Below are positions 16,230 to 26,260 of a DNA stretch of 32,327 bases, piece after piece; the stretch's first letter is position 1; each line of letters begins with the position of its first letter. The stretch covers positions 1-32,327 of the forward strand of contig JACPRP010000116.1 of assembly GCA_016189905.1 (NCBI GenBank), read 5' to 3'. A program made the translations under genes and the position numbers. The notes below the pieces were generated by a model that saw nothing but the letters and a program-made list of their open reading frames with translations, searched no databases and had not been told where the DNA came from. The stretch is from Chloroflexota bacterium (GTDB lineage: Bacteria; Chloroflexota; UBA6077; FW602-bin22; JACPRP01).

Positions 16230-16979
16230 CTATTTTGCGCCTAAATGCCTGGCAAATTCGAGGATTTCTCGCACGTGATTGATGACCTTGTCTGGGCGTG
16301 AGCCGTCGGGATTCTCTTGCCGAAACTGATGTGTGAGCACGGCGCGCATGCCTAGCGCTTGCGGACCTCGGATATCCTCTCTGATTCTATCGCCTACGAA
16401 AACCGTTCTCTCGGGCTCTGCGCCGATTCCTTTGAGAGCGGAGTCATAGATTGCCGGATGGGGCTTTCTCAAGCCTACCTCAGATGAAAAGGCCGTGGCG
16501 TCGAAGTAGTCAAGTATCCCCAGCCGATCGAGGTCGCGCCGTAACAGCTCGGGTAGATTAGTCGCGTTCGAGACCAGACCGATCCTGAATCCCCATTGTT
16601 TCAACTGAGCGAGCACCGGCGCCGCGTCATCGGAGAGGACGATAGATCGGCTGAGCGTCTTATGTTCCAGCAGAACCATTTCCTCAACCAGCTCCTGTGG
16701 CAGCTCCAGCCCGATGCTCGCAAAAGCCTGCGCTACCACACCGCTCATTTCCAGCTCTTCGAGCGCTGCTGGCATCTTGTAAGAGTCGTTGATTATGTCG
16801 CCAACCTTCTTCGGCAGATGCCCGGCCATCTCCTCTACCGAAGGCAGAGCAGCAGCCAGACCGGCATCGACCAGGCGATCGCGCACTTCACCGTACACCT
16901 CCACCAGGTCTTCTTTCACCGCCCTGAAGTCGACCAAGGTATGTCCCAGGTCGAACAATATCGTATCTGGTTTAGTCAT
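16230..16979 (-). CDS. HAD-superfamily hydrolase
   Basis: A 249-residue phosphatase-type protein. Motif I is FDLGHTL with nucleophile Asp10; the second Asp, normally the general acid/base, is Gly12. Motif II is VSNATN, motif III the Lys of LRKPHPAIY, and motif IV GDRIREDI. A helical cap lies between motifs I and II, as in phosphoglycolate-phosphatase-like members. The Gly at +2 occurs in a minority of HAD proteins and may alter or slow phosphatase activity. The start ATG at 16979 gives MTKPDTILFDLG; the ribosome site is weak. The substrate is unknown. Confidence 0.85.
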   Translation of the reverse strand: MTKPDTILFDLGHTLVDFRAVKEDLVEVYGEVRDRLVDAGLAAALPSVEEMAGHLPKKVGDIINDSYKMPAALEELEMSGVVAQAFASIGLELPQELVEEMVLLEHKTLSRSIVLSDDAAPVLAQLKQWGFRIGLVSNATNLPELLRRDLDRLGILDYFDATAFSSEVGLRKPHPAIYDSALKGIGAEPERTVFVGDRIREDIRGPQALGMRAVLTHQFRQENPDGSRPDKVINHVREILEFARHLGAK

Positions 16980-17040
16980 AGCCCATCCACAACCATCTGT
17001 TGAAATATATAACGAAGCTGCCTCGACGACGCATCCCCCA

Positions 17041-17090
17041 TAAAATCAAAAGGTGCCCCTGCCGCCTTTTTCACCGGATAGCCAGGGCAC
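17041..17090 (-). terminator. Candidate terminator downstream of infC
   Basis: CAGGGCAC (17083-17090) pairs with GTGCCCCTG (17053-17061) with one bulged C. On the minus strand the stem is followed by CTTTTGATTTTA. It lies about 140 bases past the infC stop. Confidence 0.5.
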
Positions 17091-17232
17091 GTGATATCGT
17101 GCAGCACGCGACGCACAAACACAGAGAAACGCTTTATCCCACGGAGGAATCCCTCGGAAGGCTTCGACCTCCGGGACCGTTCGCGGTCTCTGTCTTGGGA
17201 AGCTATTGGAGTTACAAGCGCCGGCTCTACAA

Positions 17233-17796
17233 CTAAGCAGACCCCGCCTGCACCGGCGTCTCAGCCTTTTGCGGCTTCTCGACCTTCTGTGCGAGCGGCG
17301 CCATTATCATCGTCATATTCCGGCCCTCCATTAAAGGAGTCCGCTCGGCAGTCCCTACCGCCTTCAGTTTGGCAGCGACCTCTTCGAGCACTTGCTTGCC
17401 AAGCTGCGGGTGAGCCATCTCGCGGCCTTTGAATCTCACCGTGACTTTTACCTTGTCACCCGTTTGAAGAAAACGCTCGATGGTGCGCGTCTTGAAGGCC
17501 AGATCGTGTTCGTCGATCTTCGGGGTTAGGCGGACTTCTTTGAGGAGAACTACCTTCTGGTGCTTTCTTGCTTCTCTCTCTTTCTTCGTCTGCTCGTATC
17601 TAAACTTTCCGTAGTCCAGGATACGGCAAACAGGAGGCACTGCCCCGGGGGCAACCTCCACCAGATCAAGGTTGCGCTCCCGTGCAATCCCAAGCGCCTG
17701 GCTCAAGGGGACAACTCCCACCTGCTCGCCGGTTTCAAGGATCAGCCGCACTTCCCTTGACTTGATCTTCTCATTAATGCGCAGTTCTTTTGTTAT
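17233..17796 (-). CDS. infC: Translation initiation factor IF-3
   Basis: IF-3 binds the 30S subunit and checks the start codon and initiator tRNA. The C-terminal domain is unmistakable (LTPKIDEHDLAFKTRTIERFLQTGDKVKVTVRFKGREMAHPQLG), as is the N-domain (DLVEVAPGAVPPVCRILDYGKFRYEQTKKER). Conserved N-terminal sequence (ELRINEKIKSREVRLI) extends upstream of the first GTG (17751), and an in-frame TGA (17809-17811) bounds it. The best start is the rare codon ATA at 17796, seven bases after AGGTGG, giving 187 residues; ATT at 17778 is second choice. infC commonly uses such codons for autoregulation by IF-3. The usual downstream rpmI and rplT are absent. Confidence 0.93.
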   Translation of the reverse strand: MTKELRINEKIKSREVRLILETGEQVGVVPLSQALGIARERNLDLVEVAPGAVPPVCRILDYGKFRYEQTKKEREARKHQKVVLLKEVRLTPKIDEHDLAFKTRTIERFLQTGDKVKVTVRFKGREMAHPQLGKQVLEEVAAKLKAVGTAERTPLMEGRNMTMIMAPLAQKVEKPQKAETPVQAGSA

Positions 17797-17833
17797 GTTG
17801 ACACCACCTCACGATCAAAGTCTTTATTGGAAA

Positions 17834-17862
17834 ACTATAGCATGTCGTATGCGGAAAGTCAA
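17834..17862 (-). promoter_or_regulatory. Sigma-70 promoter of infC
   Basis: On the minus strand TTGACT (17857-17862) and TATAGT (17834-17839) are spaced by exactly 17 bases, giving a start near 17827 and a short leader of about 30 bases. Confidence 0.7.
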
Positions 17863-17869
17863 ACTGGCA

Positions 17870-17893
17870 CACATCTTGCCTGTGCAAGATGTG
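17870..17893. repeat. 10-bp inverted repeat upstream of the infC promoter
   Basis: CACATCTTGC (17870-17879) and its exact complement (17884-17893) flank a 4-base loop, only seven bases upstream of the infC -35 box. It may be an operator or the end of a leftward transcript. Confidence 0.6.
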
Positions 17894-17900
17894 ATAGTCT

Positions 17901-18031
17901 CTAGTGCGCCGCCAGGCCGGGGGCTTTTCCCGCTGAGCGGGATCTACGAGGGGGGTGTCCCCCAAGAATCCTCTTGCACGGGGAGGGTGGGCAACACCTG
18001 GATCAAGGAAGGTGTCCTGGTTATGCACTAG
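17901..18031 (+). ncRNA. Candidate structured RNA or leader with a closing stem and three internal hairpins
   Basis: CTAGTGC (17901-17907) pairs with GCACTAG (18025-18031) to close about 130 bases. Inside are TCCCGC-TGA-GCGGGA (17928-17942), GGGGG-TGT-CCCCC (17951-17963) and ACACCT/AGGTGT (17994-17999 with 18010-18015). The closed unit ends about 10 bases before the ribosome site of the following small gene, so it could be a leader regulating it. It matches no riboswitch class I know. Pairing was judged by eye and could be chance in GC-rich DNA. Confidence 0.3.
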
Positions 18032-18061
18032 CTCGCAGTCAGGGAGAGGGAAGGGTAGGTC

Positions 18062-18229
18062 ATGGATTCACGAAACATTAACCTGAGAAGAAGGGTCGGT
18101 GACCCTGGAGATATCAACGATGCCGCCGTCTTCCTCGTCGCGATTCTGTTGCTGCTGCTGATAGCGATGGTCCTCTTATTCGGTGGCAACTGGCTGCTCC
18201 AACCCACGCTCCCAAGCCCGCGCGTCTGA
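18062..18229 (+). CDS. Small single-pass membrane protein, 55 residues
   Basis: ATG at 18062 follows a purine-rich GGGAGAGGGAAGG. The product starts MDSRNINLRRRVGDPGDIND, a basic, polar N-terminus, followed by one strongly hydrophobic helix (residues ~21-41, VFLVAILLLLLIAMVLLF) and a short Pro-rich tail. This predicts an inner-membrane peptide with its basic end in the cytoplasm. No family is recognised. It precedes a second small membrane protein and the htrA and PBP genes on the same strand. Confidence 0.55.
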   Translation: MDSRNINLRRRVGDPGDINDAAVFLVAILLLLLIAMVLLFGGNWLLQPTLPSPRV

Positions 18230-18302
18230 TGGAGGACCGCTCCAGCTATGGTTGTGCGCGGGGGTGGCGGGGGTAGCGGAGCTGGGACGGGAGGTGGTGC
18301 GC

Positions 18303-18437
18303 GTGCGCGGCGTAGGTCGACAGAAAAGAGTTGACAGCGAAGGGCTGGCATTTGCGGCGACGATAGCGATCTTGCTCACGCTGCTCTTGATCTTATTGCT
18401 TTTCTTCGGCACCGTCTTCGTTGCTCCGCTGGCATAG
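18303..18437 (+). CDS. Second small single-pass membrane protein, 44 residues
   Basis: A GTG at 18303, eight bases after GGGAGG, opens a frame of 44 residues: basic N-terminus (RGVGRQKRVDSEG) and one transmembrane helix of about 25 residues rich in Leu/Ile (ILLTLLLILLLFFGTVF). The frame extends further upstream without a better start. The layout (short charged head, single helix, short tail) mirrors the gene before it, so the two may be related or act together. Function unknown. Confidence 0.45.
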   Translation: MRGVGRQKRVDSEGLAFAATIAILLTLLLILLLFFGTVFVAPLA

Positions 18438-18466
18438 CCCAAGGTCTTCTTCCCCTCGTGTCGCTA

Positions 18467-18475
18467 TGCTATAAT
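18467..18475 (+). promoter_or_regulatory. Extended -10 promoter ahead of htrA
   Basis: TGCTATAAT (18467-18475) is a perfect -10 hexamer with the extended TG motif; the -35 region is weak. Transcription would start near 18482, about 65 bases before the htrA ATG. Confidence 0.6.
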
Positions 18476-18547
18476 AGCAACGTACGGGGTGGTGTGCGCA
18501 CGTCTGCGACCCTCCCTCAGCCCGGATTATAGATAGAGAGAAGCGCT

Positions 18548-19768
<1,221 letters not shown>

Positions 19769-19810
19769 TCCAGCAAGTTCGAGATTCCAACTTCGTGAAC
19801 GATCGGTAGC

Positions 19811-22486
19811 ATGCGTCAAAACGCAACGAGAAATCCAGGCTGGGGCCATAATTCAGGAGTAGCGCGGCGTACGCCGCGCCGCACCACCAGAGCCCTCAAG
19901 CGGAAGTCCAATCCTACAGCAGGCTGGACCCGCGTGCTCGTTCTCGCCACCGCCGCCTTCGCGTTCCTCGCTCTGCTGTCTGTAGCCTCGGGGGCTCTGG
20001 CAGCGAGCGCTTTTCTCAACTATTTCCGCGATCTCCCTTCGCCCGACGCGGTGGTCAAGCGTGATGTGTTTCAGTCGACGCTGATTTTCGACCGCAACGG
20101 CGAACAGCTCTACGAGATCTGGGACCCACAGGGCGGGCGACGGCAGGTCGTGCCCCTCAGCGAGATTCCGCCTCACCTCATTGGCGCGACCCTGGCTACG
20201 GAAGACGCCAACTTCTACACCAATCCGGGTTTCGATCCGAGGTCTATCGTGCGCGCTGCCCTTCAAAACTTCCAGGGGCAGGACATAGTTTCGGGAGCGA
20301 GCACCATCACCCAGCAGCTCGTACGCAACACGGTGCTCGACCCAAAGGAAAGATACGAGCAAAGTTACTTGCGCAAGCTGAAAGAGGTGGTGCTCGCCTA
20401 TCGCCTGTCACAGGAATACACGAAAGACCAGATACTCCAATGGTATCTCAACGAGATCAACTATGGCAACCTGTCCTATGGCGTCGAAGCCGCCGCTCAA
20501 TCCTATTTCGGCAAATCGGCCAAAGACCTCAATCTCGCCGAATCAGCTTTGCTCGCCGGACTGCCGCAAAAGCCGGCGGAGTATAACCCCTTGATCAATC
20601 TGAAGGCGGCAAAGGCCCGACAGGCTGAAGTTCTGGACCTCATGGTGAGCAACGATTATGTCGATGCGGCGCAGGCAGAGCAAGCCAAGGCAACGCCCCT
20701 GACGTTCGCGACGCAGCAGTTCGATATCAAAGCCCCACATTTCGTGATGTACATCCGCGAGTTGCTGGAGAAGAAGTTCGGTCGCGAGAAGCTGTATTAC
20801 GGCGGTTTAAGGGTCTACACCACGCTCGACTACCAGATGTTCCTCACGGTGGAAAAAGCGGCCCGCGAGCAAATAGCCCGAATTAAACAGTATGACGCCA
20901 ACAACGCGGCGGCGGTGACCATCGATCCCAGGACGGGAGAGATACTAGCAATGGTGGGCAGCGTGGACTACTTCGATGCGAGCATCTCGGGACAGGTCAA
21001 TATGGCGCTAGCCGAGCGCCAGCCTGGATCGACGCTCAAGCCCTTCACTTACGCCACGGCCTTCACCCGAGGAATCCAACCCGCGACCATGGTAAACGAT
21101 CAGCCGAGCGAGTTCCCGGGCGGGCAGGGACAGCCTCCCTATCGGCCCATGAATCACGACCGAAAATGGCACGGCCTGGTTACCCTGCGCCAGTCCCTGG
21201 CGCAATCCCTGAACATTCCCGCTGTTCTGACGCTGCAGTACATTGGCATTAGATCGCTGCTCGACACCCTGCACCAGGTTGGCATAACGACCCTGAACGA
21301 CGAGAAGCGCTACGGACTTGCCCTCACCCTTGGAAGTGGCGAAGTCAAGCTCACGGATCTTACTTTTGCCTACGCCGCGCTTGCCAATAGAGGCGTCCAG
21401 GTGGGCCAGCGGGTCTCCGAGGAAGATCGCAAGCCGGGCTACAGTGAATACGCGCCGGTCGCGATTCTCAGGGTCACGGACAGCGAAGGAAATGTTCTCG
21501 AAGAGTACACCCCCCCGGCGGGCAAACAGGTCATTAGCCCGCAGATCACCTGGCTTATCACCGATATCCTCAGCGATGATGAGGCCCGGGCGCCAACCTA
21601 CGGCCGCAACAGCGCCTTGAAGCTCTCCCGTCCGGCAGCCGCAAAGACAGGGACAACCGACGACTACCGCGATGCCTGGACGATGGGTTACACCCCCGAC
21701 CTGGTGACCGGGGTGTGGGTGGGCAATGCCGACGATTCCCCGATGGCAAACATCTTCGGAGGGACCGGCGCGGGCAACATCTGGCATAACGCGATGGAAG
21801 AAATGCTCAAAGACAGGCCGGCGGTCGACTTCGTGAGGCCTGAAGGCGTGACCCGGGCCATCGCCTTTGCTATGACGACACAGCCGCCCTATCGCTACGT
21901 TCCCATTATCGACTGGTTCCTGGAGGAGGCTGTTCCGCGCGCGAGATACGCGCAAACCGGGTTACCATCCGTCAGGATCGAGCCAGGAAGCGAGCTCGAT
22001 TTCTTGAAGCCCGTGACCTTCACTCTCGGAGTAACGAGCAGCGTGGGCATGACGGGAACGTCGACGCTGTCGAGCACGTGGCCAGTATCGGGAACGTCGC
22101 CGTTTCTGTTGCTGTTGAGCGATGCCCCGCCAACGCCGACGCCGGCGCCTATCCCCACCCCACTGACGACCCCCACGCCCCGCCCATTGCCGGCGGCGAC
22201 GCCGACCGCAACCCCTTTGCCATCACGGTGGCAGCCGACGCCAACTGGCGCCCCGGGGGACATCGCCACGGTCCCCGACGTCTCTGGACTGCCCGAGGGC
22301 ATGGCCAGGGCCCAGATCGAGGCCTCGGGCTTGAACAATACATATCCAAACTATCAGGGTGAGGGAGACGTACCCTCCGCCGTGCTGCAACGTGTAGCCC
22401 CCGGGGCCGTGTTGAGCCAGAACCCCGCGCCAGGAGCCAGAGTGCCGCCAGGCACCACGGTGTACCTGGCAATAAGGAAGAAATAG
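19811..22486 (+). CDS. Class A penicillin-binding protein (PBP1A-like) with C-terminal PASTA domain
   Basis: A bifunctional peptidoglycan synthase of 891 residues. A basic cytoplasmic tail precedes a transmembrane helix at ~41-68. The GT51 glycosyltransferase domain has its catalytic motif EDANFY (E131). The transpeptidase domain has S407-T-L-K410, SLN (466-468) and KTG (612-614). Residues ~775-825 are a Pro/Thr-rich linker (repeated PTPTP-like units), and ~826-891 form one PASTA domain ([20 protein letters not shown]), which binds peptidoglycan or muropeptides. The presence of this gene shows that the organism makes a peptidoglycan wall. The ribosome site before the ATG at 19811 is weak and the exact start is uncertain. 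Confidence 0.93.
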   Translation: MRQNATRNPGWGHNSGVARRTPRRTTRALKRKSNPTAGWTRVLVLATAAFAFLALLSVASGALAASAFLNYFRDLPSPDAVVKRDVFQSTLIFDRNGEQLYEIWDPQGGRRQVVPLSEIPPHLIGATLATEDANFYTNPGFDPRSIVRAALQNFQGQDIVSGASTITQQLVRNTVLDPKERYEQSYLRKLKEVVLAYRLSQEYTKDQILQWYLNEINYGNLSYGVEAAAQSYFGKSAKDLNLAESALLAGLPQKPAEYNPLINLKAAKARQAEVLDLMVSNDYVDAAQAEQAKATPLTFATQQFDIKAPHFVMYIRELLEKKFGREKLYYGGLRVYTTLDYQMFLTVEKAAREQIARIKQYDANNAAAVTIDPRTGEILAMVGSVDYFDASISGQVNMALAERQPGSTLKPFTYATAFTRGIQPATMVNDQPSEFPGGQGQPPYRPMNHDRKWHGLVTLRQSLAQSLNIPAVLTLQYIGIRSLLDTLHQVGITTLNDEKRYGLALTLGSGEVKLTDLTFAYAALANRGVQVGQRVSEEDRKPGYSEYAPVAILRVTDSEGNVLEEYTPPAGKQVISPQITWLITDILSDDEARAPTYGRNSALKLSRPAAAKTGTTDDYRDAWTMGYTPDLVTGVWVGNADDSPMANIFGGTGAGNIWHNAMEEMLKDRPAVDFVRPEGVTRAIAFAMTTQPPYRYVPIIDWFLEEAVPRARYAQTGLPSVRIEPGSELDFLKPVTFTLGVTSSVGMTGTSTLSSTWPVSGTSPFLLLLSDAPPTPTPAPIPTPLTTPTPRPLPAATPTATPLPSRWQPTPTGAPGDIATVPDVSGLPEGMARAQIEASGLNNTYPNYQGEGDVPSAVLQRVAPGAVLSQNPAPGARVPPGTTVYLAIRKK

Positions 22487-22499
22487 TGACTGCGGGTTC

Positions 22500-22532
22500 A
22501 GACCGACGCGGTTTCGAAAACGGCGTCGGTCT
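22500..22532. terminator. Hairpin between convergent PBP and hisF genes
   Basis: AGACCGACGC (22500-22509) pairs with 22523-22532, and GTTT/AAAC (22511-22514 with 22518-22521) extends it around a CGA loop. There is no T tract. It sits between two converging genes and is probably a bidirectional 3' end. Confidence 0.5.
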
Positions 22533-22579
22533 CGTCCATCATTTGCGAACAGTTCTACGGGAAAGAATATTAGAGATCG

Positions 22580-23377
22580 CTATGGTCGCACCGGCACCCC
22601 GCGTGCGGCGAGGTAACGCTTGGTCTCGGCGATAGAGTGTAAGCCGTAGTGGAATATCGAGGCCGCCAGAACCGCGTCGGCCTTTCCGATGGCCAGCGCG
22701 TCGTAGAGATGCTCGAGGCTACCCGCACCACCCGAGGCGATCACCGGCACCGAGACAGCCTGCGAAACCGCCGCCGTTAGATCCAGATCATAGCCGTTTT
22801 TAGTGCCGTCTGCGTCCATCGACGTCAGGAGAATCTCTCCGGCCCCTAGCTCAACCGCCCTGCGTACCCAGGCGATGACGTCGATTCCGGTCGGCTTCCG
22901 TCCCCCGTGTGTGAAGACTTCCCAGCGCCCGACACACGCCGCGCCGTCTTCGACGCGCTCGTCGACACACTCGTCAACGCGTTTAGCGTCTACGGCCAGG
23001 ACGATACACTGGCTGCCGAACTTGCCGGCCCCCTGGGCGATCACGGTTGGGTCGGCGATGGCGGCGGAGTTGATGGAAACCTTGTCAGCACCCGCTTGAA
23101 GCATCCGCCGCATATCCTCGACCGTGCGAATACCCCCGCCAACGGTAAGAGGAATGAAAACCTGCTCCGCGGTCTTCGCCACCACGTCCACCATCGTGTT
23201 CCGGTGGTCGGAGCTCGCCGTGATATCGAGAAAGACCAGCTCATCGGCGCCTTCGCGGTCGTAGAAGCGCGCCAGCTCGACCGGGTCGCCGGCATCGCGC
23301 AGATCGACGAAATGAGTCCCTTTGACAACTCGGCCATCGGTGACGTCGAGACAGGGAATAATTCGCTTGGTCAGCAT
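22580..23377 (-). CDS. hisF: Imidazole glycerol phosphate synthase, cyclase subunit HisF
   Basis: HisF uses ammonia from HisH to turn PRFAR into imidazole glycerol phosphate and AICAR. The TIM barrel shows all landmarks: [12 protein letters not shown] with catalytic D11, TVGGGIRT, the LAVDAKR strand with the second catalytic Asp, [21 protein letters not shown] and [10 protein letters not shown] short acidic insertion ([15 protein letters not shown]) follows LAVDAKR. The ATG at 23377 is preferred: it gives the standard N-terminus and overlaps the hisA stop (ATGCTGA), so the two are translationally coupled. An in-frame GTG lies nine bases upstream. hisH is not adjacent. Confidence 0.96.
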   Translation of the reverse strand: MLTKRIIPCLDVTDGRVVKGTHFVDLRDAGDPVELARFYDREGADELVFLDITASSDHRNTMVDVVAKTAEQVFIPLTVGGGIRTVEDMRRMLQAGADKVSINSAAIADPTVIAQGAGKFGSQCIVLAVDAKRVDECVDERVEDGAACVGRWEVFTHGGRKPTGIDVIAWVRRAVELGAGEILLTSMDADGTKNGYDLDLTAAVSQAVSVPVIASGGAGSLEHLYDALAIGKADAVLAASIFHYGLHSIAETKRYLAARGVPVRP

Positions 23378-24099
23378 TTGTCCCACCCTCTGGCAAGGTC
23401 GTTCGCGCGACCCAGATCGACCCCGCCGGTATACAGCGCCTTACCAACGATCACCGCCTCCGCGCCAGTGGCTCGCAATCTCGCGATGTGCTCGACGCTG
23501 GCAACGCCGCCCGAGGCCACGACCGGCACGGCAACCGCGTCGACGAAATCGCGGATCGCCCCGTAATTCGGCTCGGTCAGCGTGCCATCCCGGCTGATGT
23601 CTGTGTAGATAAACCGCCGCGCGCCGAGCTTCAGCATCTGACGGGCGAGGTCGAGCGCTTGCACCTGCGAGGTCTCTTTCCAGCCTCGCGTCGCGACGAG
23701 CCCATCGCGGGCATCGATCCCCACGACAACCCGCTCGCCCCAACGGCGACAGGCATCTTCCACTAGCCGAGGATTCTCCACCGCCACCGTCCCAAGGATG
23801 ACCCGCTCGACGCCAAGTACGAGGACCTCTTCGATAGCTCGCAGGTCGCGCATACCCCCGCCGAGCTCGATCGGGATTCTTACGTTCTCGCAGATTCGCT
23901 GGACCACGGTTAGATTGCTGACTGTCCCGACGGCGGCACCGTCGAGGTCCACGACGTGCAGCATCACCGCCGCCTGTTTCTGCCATTCCAGTGCGACGCC
24001 GACCGGGTCCGCGGAGTAAACCGTGACCTGGTCATAATCTCCCTGAAACAAACGCACGCACTTACCGTCTTTTATGTCGATTGCTGGAATCACATACAT
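23371..24099 (-). CDS. hisA: Phosphoribosylformimino-AICAR-phosphate isomerase HisA
   Basis: HisA converts ProFAR to PRFAR, the HisF substrate. The 242-residue TIM barrel has the catalytic acids in [13 protein letters not shown] (D8) and [10 protein letters not shown], with ELGGGMRD and VVASGGVAS phosphate loops. The ATG at 24099 follows GGAGGAGGG and gives the usual MYVIPAID start; a GTG at 24108 is less likely. It is the first gene of the hisA-hisF pair. No PriA-like dual-function signature was examined. Confidence 0.95.
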   Translation of the reverse strand: MYVIPAIDIKDGKCVRLFQGDYDQVTVYSADPVGVALEWQKQAAVMLHVVDLDGAAVGTVSNLTVVQRICENVRIPIELGGGMRDLRAIEEVLVLGVERVILGTVAVENPRLVEDACRRWGERVVVGIDARDGLVATRGWKETSQVQALDLARQMLKLGARRFIYTDISRDGTLTEPNYGAIRDFVDAVAVPVVASGGVASVEHIARLRATGAEAVIVGKALYTGGVDLGRANDLARGWDKC

Positions 24100-24127
24100 C
24101 GGCCTCACCCTCCTCCATCACGGCGCA

Positions 24128-24133
24128 ATTATA
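24128..24133 (-). promoter_or_regulatory. -10 box for hisA
   Basis: TATAAT on the minus strand, about 30 bases upstream of the hisA start. The -35 region 17 bases further upstream is weak. Confidence 0.45.
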
Positions 24134-24173
24134 CTACAATCGATCGCTATGAAAATACATGTCGCCTCTGGCG

Positions 24174-24205
24174 CAAATGCATTTGTAGGAGCGCAATTAA
24201 TTGCG
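24174..24205. promoter_or_regulatory. Two palindromes between divergent hisA and sensor-kinase promoters
   Basis: CAAATGCATTTG (24174-24185) and CGCAATTAATTGCG (24192-24205) are perfect palindromes six bases apart. They lie between the hisA -10 and the kinase -35 and are candidate operators. Confidence 0.45.
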
Positions 24206-24217
24206 TCCACTCCGCGC

Positions 24218-24246
24218 TTGACACGGCTCCATTCCTCCACTAAGAT
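24218..24246 (+). promoter_or_regulatory. Sigma-70 promoter of the sensor-kinase operon
   Basis: A perfect TTGACA (24218-24223) is followed after 17 bases by TAAGAT (24241-24246). Transcription would start near 24253. Confidence 0.6.
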
Positions 24247-24340
24247 GGTATTGCAGGTGATCGTATCACCCCGTTGAGATCTGTTTCAGGTCGTCGAGCA
24301 GCCCGGGAGCGTTCCCGATTTGTTGGTGGAGGGCCCAGCG

Positions 24341-26260
24341 TTGCGTCTCCTCACCAATTTCAGCCTGGAAAAACGGATTCCCCTATTCGCCGGCGGGACG
24401 CTGCTGATTTTTCTCACAGCCTTCACGTTGCTCGGCTTGCAAGCGGTGAACGAGAGCCGACACCAGGCGCTGCAAGAACGCATCGAGACCGCGCAGATGA
24501 TGGCCCATCACGTGGATCTCACTCTCGGACAGGCCTTGAGGACGCTGGAGATAACGGCGGCGCTCCTCGCGCCAGGTCTGGAAGACGACGACGACGAACC
24601 TGAGAAAGCGATCCTGGCCAACGCTTATCGTCAGATGGGCATCTTCAAGCACAATTTCTTTGTCCTGGATCACCAGCAAAACCTGCTCTGGTCGGTCGCT
24701 CGCGTCGAGCCGGCCAGGGTCGGAGATGATGCATCCAGACACTCCTTCATCGACCAGGTCTTCGAGTCCGGTGTTTCCTCGGTCTGCGACGTACAGTGCT
24801 ATCTGCCCGATGGAACCTCTGTCGTCTGTCTCGCGGCGCCGATCAAAGATTCCAACGGTCAGATCATCGGGCTTATCGCGGGCTCGATCGACGTCGCGGA
24901 CCCGGGAATCGGCGGCTTCGTCGATACGCTGAAGCTGGGCAAAACGGGCTACGCGCAAATCGTGGACGCCAACGGGACCGTGCTGGCCACCCCCATCGGC
25001 CAGGATTCCCCGAGAGCCAGCAGTCACAGCGAGCGATTCACACAGTTGATCGGGGAGAAGAGAACTTCCGTGGCGACGTGTCACAGTTGCCACGAGTCGC
25101 GCGGGGTGTCTGAGAGGCGACAGGACATCCTCGCCTTTGCTCCGACGTCCATCGCCAACTGGGGCGTGGCCATACACCAGTCGGAAGAGGAAGCCTTCGC
25201 CCAGGCTCGTGAACTGGAGCGTAAGTTAGTCTACCTTACCCTCTTGTCCGTGATTGGCGCCGTGTTCTTCGTATGGGTTTTCACCAGGAGCATCACCAGA
25301 CCGCTTGGTCAGATGACGTTGGCAGCGGAGCACATCGCGTCTGGCGACCTTTCCCGAGGTATAAGCCTACCGACCAGAGACGAGGTGGGCCGGCTCTCGC
25401 GAGCCTTCGAAACGATGCGTATCCGTCTCAAGACTTCTCTCGACGAAATCAGAGACTGGAACAGAGAGCTCGAGGAGCGCGTGCACCAGAGAACCATCGC
25501 CCTGGAGGAATCCAAGAGAGAAGCCACGCGCCTCTACGAGGAATTGCAGCGGAAAGAAGAGGTGCGTCGCGAGCTGCTGCGAAAGCTCATCACCGTTCAG
25601 GAGGAGGAGCGTCGGCGCATCGCCCGAGAGCTACACGATGAGACCAGCCAGGCGCTCACCGCTCTAACGGTTGGACTGGGAACAGCCGCCAATTCGACGT
25701 TCGCAAATGCCGAGGACATCAAGAGACACATCGAAGCTTTGAGGCCGTTGGTGATAGAAACGCTCGACGGGGTTCACAGGCTCATTTTCGACCTGCGACC
25801 GTCGTCTCTCGACGATCTGGGTCTGGTCGCCGCCTTACAGACTTACGCACAATCGCGACTGGAAGACATCGGCATAAAGGTTCGATTTCAAGTGGATGGC
25901 CTCGAGGAGAGGCTTCCACCGCAGTTGGAAACCGCGCTTTTTCGTATCGTCCAGGAGGCCATGACCAACATAGCTAAACACGCCGAAGCCGACCAGGTCA
26001 CCGTGTCTTTGAAGCTCCGCGACGGAGAGGTAAGCGCCAGCGTCGAGGATGATGGGCGCGGCTTTGACGTCGATCGGGTCTTCCAGGCGCAGGGAAAGGA
26101 GCGCGGCTTTGGGCTCCTGGGGATGAGCGAGAGGGTCGCGCTGTTGCGGGGCGAAATGGTCCTGACTTCTCGGCCTGGCCGTGGTACGCGCATCGACGTG
26201 CGCTTGCCTCTCGATGAAAGAGGTGACAATAATGGAGCAGATAAGAGTTCTGCTGGTTGA
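24341..26260 (+). CDS. Sensor histidine kinase with a c-type haem motif in its extracytoplasmic domain
   Basis: A 639-residue membrane kinase of the NarX/LiaS (HisKA_3) type. TM1 is ~13-35; a long extracytoplasmic Cache-like domain spans ~36-295; TM2 is ~296-315; a HAMP domain and coiled coil lead to the phosphoacceptor His432 (RRRIARELHDETSQAL) and an HATPase_c domain (EAMTNIAKHAE, DDGRGFD, GFGLLGMSERV). Within the sensor domain bases 25079-25093 encode CHSCH, a full CxxCH covalent haem-binding motif, plus three more Cys nearby (VCDVQC, VVC). Haem c would let it sense redox state, O2, NO or a sulfur compound outside the membrane. The TTG at 24341 is chosen for its GGAGGG site seven bases upstream; TTG 24320 and GTG 24326 are alternatives. 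It overlaps the next gene, its likely partner. Confidence 0.9.
   Translation: MRLLTNFSLEKRIPLFAGGTLLIFLTAFTLLGLQAVNESRHQALQERIETAQMMAHHVDLTLGQALRTLEITAALLAPGLEDDDDEPEKAILANAYRQMGIFKHNFFVLDHQQNLLWSVARVEPARVGDDASRHSFIDQVFESGVSSVCDVQCYLPDGTSVVCLAAPIKDSNGQIIGLIAGSIDVADPGIGGFVDTLKLGKTGYAQIVDANGTVLATPIGQDSPRASSHSERFTQLIGEKRTSVATCHSCHESRGVSERRQDILAFAPTSIANWGVAIHQSEEEAFAQARELERKLVYLTLLSVIGAVFFVWVFTRSITRPLGQMTLAAEHIASGDLSRGISLPTRDEVGRLSRAFETMRIRLKTSLDEIRDWNRELEERVHQRTIALEESKREATRLYEELQRKEEVRRELLRKLITVQEEERRRIARELHDETSQALTALTVGLGTAANSTFANAEDIKRHIEALRPLVIETLDGVHRLIFDLRPSSLDDLGLVAALQTYAQSRLEDIGIKVRFQVDGLEERLPPQLETALFRIVQEAMTNIAKHAEADQVTVSLKLRDGEVSASVEDDGRGFDVDRVFQAQGKERGFGLLGMSERVALLRGEMVLTSRPGRGTRIDVRLPLDERGDNNGADKSSAG

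Noticed and set aside
16980..17232. Possible rpmI/rplT downstream of infC
   Set aside because: Checked by eye for the basic L35-type sequence on both strands; nothing matches.
18265..18351. Gly/Arg-rich 28-codon frame between the two small membrane proteins
   Set aside because: Low-complexity composition, GC-driven, poorly spaced ribosome site, and it overlaps the better membrane-protein frame.
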